This document shows positions 61,125 to 64,000 of a stretch of DNA of 64,000 nucleotides, piece after piece. How positions within the stretch are numbered: position 1 is the stretch's first letter; the number at the start of each line of letters is the position of its first letter. Source of the stretch: Azonexus hydrophilus (GTDB lineage Bacteria > Pseudomonadota > Gammaproteobacteria > Burkholderiales > Rhodocyclaceae); NCBI RefSeq assembly GCF_001956855.1, contig NZ_MTHD01000002.1, positions 803,123 through 867,122 of the forward strand, read 5' to 3'. Under the pieces are notes generated by a model, which searched no databases, had not been told where the DNA came from, and was given only the letters and a program-made list of their open reading frames with translations. The position numbers were made by a program, and so were the translations under genes.

Positions 61125-62687
61125 GTGGATAACTTGCCTGCTTTTCTCAGCATGCCGCCGGACGGGCGGATCTGGCGCATCGATTGGTTCGGTGAATGTG
61201 CCTATCCGGGCAGCATCCGGCGTTTCGCCCAACCCAGTATCAAGGTTGCGATTTCCCCACTGAAATCGTCAGAAGGCAGTCTTGATCGCTTGCTTCTCCC
61301 TGATTGCACCGGGCTCGAAGAGCAACGTGAATTCTGGGCCCCGATAGCAGCACTGCCCATGCTGGCCATTGGGGATCTCTGGCAAAACGGGCTGCTGCTT
61401 ACTTCTCCTGGCTATCAGACCGAAGCATTCAAAGCACTGACCGTCACGCCTGATTCTGCGGCAATCGTTAAGGCGGGGCTCCCCTTAGAGGAGCATTACC
61501 TGCTGCCATGGAGCCACCATCCATGGCATCGAGGGCATACAAACTCATACTGCGTTGCTGTCGCCCTGGATAAGCCGCGGAGGTTGCTGATCCCTTGCGT
61601 TGAACTTATCCGCTTTTATTTCGGATCTTCCAGCGTTTTCCTGCAGCGCCTGTTCACAGGACCGTTGGAACCCGAAAAATTCTGGACTCAGCAGAAATTC
61701 AACACATCGACGAGGCATCTGCATCTGGCGCTTGCCAAAGGGCTTTCGGGATTTTCGGCTCCTGATATCGGTCGGATTGCTCAAAGCAAAACGGCTCTGC
61801 GCTCCGCTACCGGGATTTATACGTCGTGTTTGAAGGCTATCGCAGAAAATCGCCCGATCTACCCCTACACCAGCTTTCCATTTCAAGGCACCACCGACCT
61901 GGTAGCAAGTGGGCGGTGGTTACCCTTTGGCGAGCAAGAGAACGCGACCTTCCTGGTGTATCGGTTGCGCTCCTGCTCCCATCCATTTCCGTTCCGATCG
62001 CTCTCCTACGAGGCTGGAGATCGGAAAGCTGGCACTGCACCAGCCGAGAAATCCGCTACAGATTCCCGTCCAGTTGTGTCCGCAAGCTCAAAGCAGCGCA
62101 AGACAGCCGTTGCAGAAACAGACCCAGGCGTAGACGCAGCTCGCCGAACGAAATCAATTTCCACGAAACACCGGTTTCCTGATCTGGTTAGGAAATCAAT
62201 TTGGCGCAAGAAGGAAGAGGAAATGCCTTCGGTGGAAGTCTTCCGAAGAAAAGCCACTGGAACGTTGCAGCAGGTTGGCTTGGGCGAATCGAATCATCAT
62301 GCCGATACGCCTTCTCTCGATGTGCTTCAACAAGACGATATTGACTTGGCCACACAGCTTCCCTTGCTTCCGAAATTCGTTCAGCAAGGGATACGGATGC
62401 TGAACAATGCTGGCCCCAAGGAAATTGTACGCAGAGTTGTGCCGCCGGCGGGCTCAAATCATCCGGTCTTCTGCCTACCTGTTGTCGTCGACGACGATGG
62501 TGTCATCAATGAAGACCACCTCTTCACTGAGGAAAACGGTCACACCCGCCAGCGAAGGGGATGTTTTGTCGAGTTGAATCTGGAACTATCGTACGTTGGG
62601 TATTTGGCCATTCTGGAGGGCCATGAACCCACTGAACCGGCAAGTGTGCGATATGCAGCGAAGTTGGAGATCGCGTCGCTTTTATGA
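61125..62687 (+). CDS. Fifth transposition-module gene, possibly TnsE-like
   Basis: A 520-residue protein beginning at GTG 61125 (ATG 61152 possible), in the tnsE position. Features: WRIDWFGECAYPGS near the start, VELIRFYFGSSSVFLQRL at about 165, a variable basic linker (about 300-390), and a C-terminal domain with GCFVELNLELSYVGYLAILE. Motif wording is only loosely TnsE-like, and I do not see a defined catalytic motif. Position and size (Tn7 TnsE is 538 residues) support it, but confidence in family is limited. Confidence 0.55.
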   Translation: MDNLPAFLSMPPDGRIWRIDWFGECAYPGSIRRFAQPSIKVAISPLKSSEGSLDRLLLPDCTGLEEQREFWAPIAALPMLAIGDLWQNGLLLTSPGYQTEAFKALTVTPDSAAIVKAGLPLEEHYLLPWSHHPWHRGHTNSYCVAVALDKPRRLLIPCVELIRFYFGSSSVFLQRLFTGPLEPEKFWTQQKFNTSTRHLHLALAKGLSGFSAPDIGRIAQSKTALRSATGIYTSCLKAIAENRPIYPYTSFPFQGTTDLVASGRWLPFGEQENATFLVYRLRSCSHPFPFRSLSYEAGDRKAGTAPAEKSATDSRPVVSASSKQRKTAVAETDPGVDAARRTKSISTKHRFPDLVRKSIWRKKEEEMPSVEVFRRKATGTLQQVGLGESNHHADTPSLDVLQQDDIDLATQLPLLPKFVQQGIRMLNNAGPKEIVRRVVPPAGSNHPVFCLPVVVDDDGVINEDHLFTEENGHTRQRRGCFVELNLELSYVGYLAILEGHEPTEPASVRYAAKLEIASLL

Positions 62688-62711
62688 GGAAAATCTTTGA
62701 AGGTTATGACT

Positions 62712-62984
62712 ATGAGTGAGCCGAAATTGCTGTGTGAGTCAGGGGAAGCAGCCTTAGAATTGCGTAAGCGCCTTGGAATAAATCAGACTGTTTTCTGGCG
62801 GCATGTTGGGGTTACCCAATCCGGCGGTAGCCGGTATGAATCGGGAAGGATAGTTCCAGCGCAAGTGCTGTGGGCGTTACATTTCGTCTATGGCTCTGAA
62901 AAGGAGGCACAGGAACTACTCGCTCAACTGCGCCAGCCGGTGACGAAGGAGACAGTCACCGACGAGCACGATAGAACGCAGTGA
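62712..62984 (+). CDS. Small helix-turn-helix protein
   Basis: A 90-residue protein from ATG 62712 (AAGG at suitable spacing; ATG 62706 and TTG 62697 are in-frame alternatives). The segment LELRKRLGINQTVFWRHVGV then TQSGGSRYESGR is a Cro/C1-like HTH. It follows the fifth transposition gene by 24 bases on the same strand, so it may regulate the transposition operon or belong to cargo. Confidence 0.7.
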   Translation: MSEPKLLCESGEAALELRKRLGINQTVFWRHVGVTQSGGSRYESGRIVPAQVLWALHFVYGSEKEAQELLAQLRQPVTKETVTDEHDRTQ

Positions 62985-62995
62985 GCGAATGATGC

Positions 62996-63496
<501 letters not shown>

Positions 63497-63756
63497 TTAC
63501 ACATTCAACCTAATCATGACGGGAGTCAATATTGGCTTCCGTTCGTAATAGCGGAGCAGTGCAGACATCAGGCAGTTGTTCGGCCAATGCCGCCATTCGC
63601 TGATACAAATGAAAACGACTGCTTTACACAAAAATCCAGACACCCCCAATATTCGGACCGGACCGCGATTACAACGCCTAAGATGAGATAATTCCAATGG
63701 CAAGATCGATTGCAACAGGTTTTCCAATCGATCGACTAAACCATTTGGGATGAACA

Positions 63757-63874
63757 ATGAAGCTTCAGACGATCCGACTATCAAACTTCCAGTCTTTTTG
63801 TGAAACTCCAACCGAAGTCGCGCTTGAAGACATCACCTACCTGATTGGACCCAATGGATCGGGAAAAACAGCTG
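63757..63874 (+). pseudogene. Start of an OLD/AAA P-loop gene, interrupted by an IS3-family element
   Basis: ATG 63757 opens a frame reading MKLQTIRLSNFQSFCETPTE, then ITYLIGPNGSGKTA, where the Walker A motif ends at the IS junction. This N-terminus is typical of OLD-family nucleases and related AAA ATPases found in anti-phage systems such as Gabija GajA. After about 39 codons the frame runs into IS sequence and a stop. The remainder, if kept, is beyond the window. The 290-base gap 63467-63756 ahead of it shows no credible gene. Confidence 0.75.
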
Positions 63875-64000
63875 TGAATCGCCCCGGGAATCGCGGAGGC
63901 CATTTGATTTGAGTCAGGCGGTAACGGCCTGCTCGGTTTGACAGCGGTAGTAGTTTGCCTCAGCTTCGGCAGGAGGAATATATCCGATGGGCTCAAGTAA
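63875..64000 (-). mobile_element. IS3-family insertion sequence, terminal part
   Basis: The element begins at about 63875 with TGAATCGCCCCGGGAATCGC, an end of the IS3-family type. Read on the minus strand from the window edge, the transposase C-terminus (LEPIGYIPPAEAEANYYRCQ then TEQAVTA) stops at 63914-63916. Only about 126 bases are visible. It has landed in the OLD-like gene. Confidence 0.8.
63914..64000 (-). CDS. IS3-family transposase ORFB, C-terminal end (partial)
   Basis: A 28-codon fragment ending in TGA at 63914-63916 and open at the window edge. The residues LEPIGYIPPAEAEANYYR are a common ending of IS3-group transposases. The catalytic DDE domain lies beyond the window. Confidence 0.78.
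   Translation of the reverse strand, partial: LLEPIGYIPPAEAEANYYRCQTEQAVTA

Noticed and set aside
63497..63811. 104-codon minus-strand frame next to the OLD-like gene
   Set aside because: No motif, no ribosome site, overlaps the P-loop gene start, and composition looks random.

Overview
The window is GC-rich chromosomal DNA from a facultatively anaerobic betaproteobacterium, most like Rhodocyclales (Dechloromonas/Azonexus type). That placement rests on a complete periplasmic nitrate reductase locus with NarX/NarL, a cowN nitrogen-fixation protection gene, an AHAS I-type ilvBN pair, many sensory proteins and the overall protein style. It is an inference without any database search. No rRNA, tRNA or CRISPR array was seen.

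Layout. 1-3336: end of an unknown membrane protein gene, a YaeQ-like gene, DUF3617, a small Cys-rich protein, an HDOD pair and a periplasmic rhodanese. 3431-5668: a Val-rich leader peptide and attenuator, then ilvB-ilvN and a shared terminator. 5668-14393 (minus): a CZB chemoreceptor, then the respiratory block read as napF-D-A-G-H-B-C, a small cytochrome c and a second NapC/NirT tetraheme protein. 14394-14591: divergent promoter region with a NarL-type 7-2-7 site; narX-narL follow on the plus strand. 17157-25349: DUF4395, DUF1684, DUF2502, clpB, a Cache chemoreceptor, moaE (Mo cofactor, needed by NapA) and prfC. 25570-29835: two tandem hybrid histidine kinases. 29826-37131 (minus): a heavy-metal RND efflux cluster with small metal-binding accessory proteins. 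37267-40251: a GGDEF-EAL protein. 40277-41335: cowN and a CooA-like CRP-family regulator. 41427-53764: housekeeping and signalling genes (hexose-6-P mutarotase, rlmJ, a binding protein paired with a third hybrid kinase, DUF3095, a MazG-like pyrophosphohydrolase, an SLC13 carrier, gamma carbonic anhydrase, two alpha/beta hydrolases), ending in a comEC gene that has lost its 5' half.

From about 53.77 kb to the window end, base composition and gene style change. A Tn7-like transposon has split comEC. It carries tnsA, tnsB, a TniB/TnsC-type ATPase gene, tniQ and a fifth, possibly tnsE-like gene. Visible cargo is a HEPN-motif protein, a membrane coiled-coil protein, a small HTH protein, a DEDD-type exonuclease and the start of an OLD-like P-loop gene that is itself cut by an IS3-family element at the window edge.

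How it fits together. The nap block, moaE and narXL form a nitrate-respiration unit. The CooA-like regulator, a CooA-type palindrome and cowN suggest CO-responsive protection of nitrogenase. Across the native 54 kb a 10-bp word, TGCGGTC(A/G)AC, occurs at least 22 times on both strands; I saw none in the mobile element. This may be a genome-wide signature sequence such as an uptake-type or highly iterated palindrome motif.
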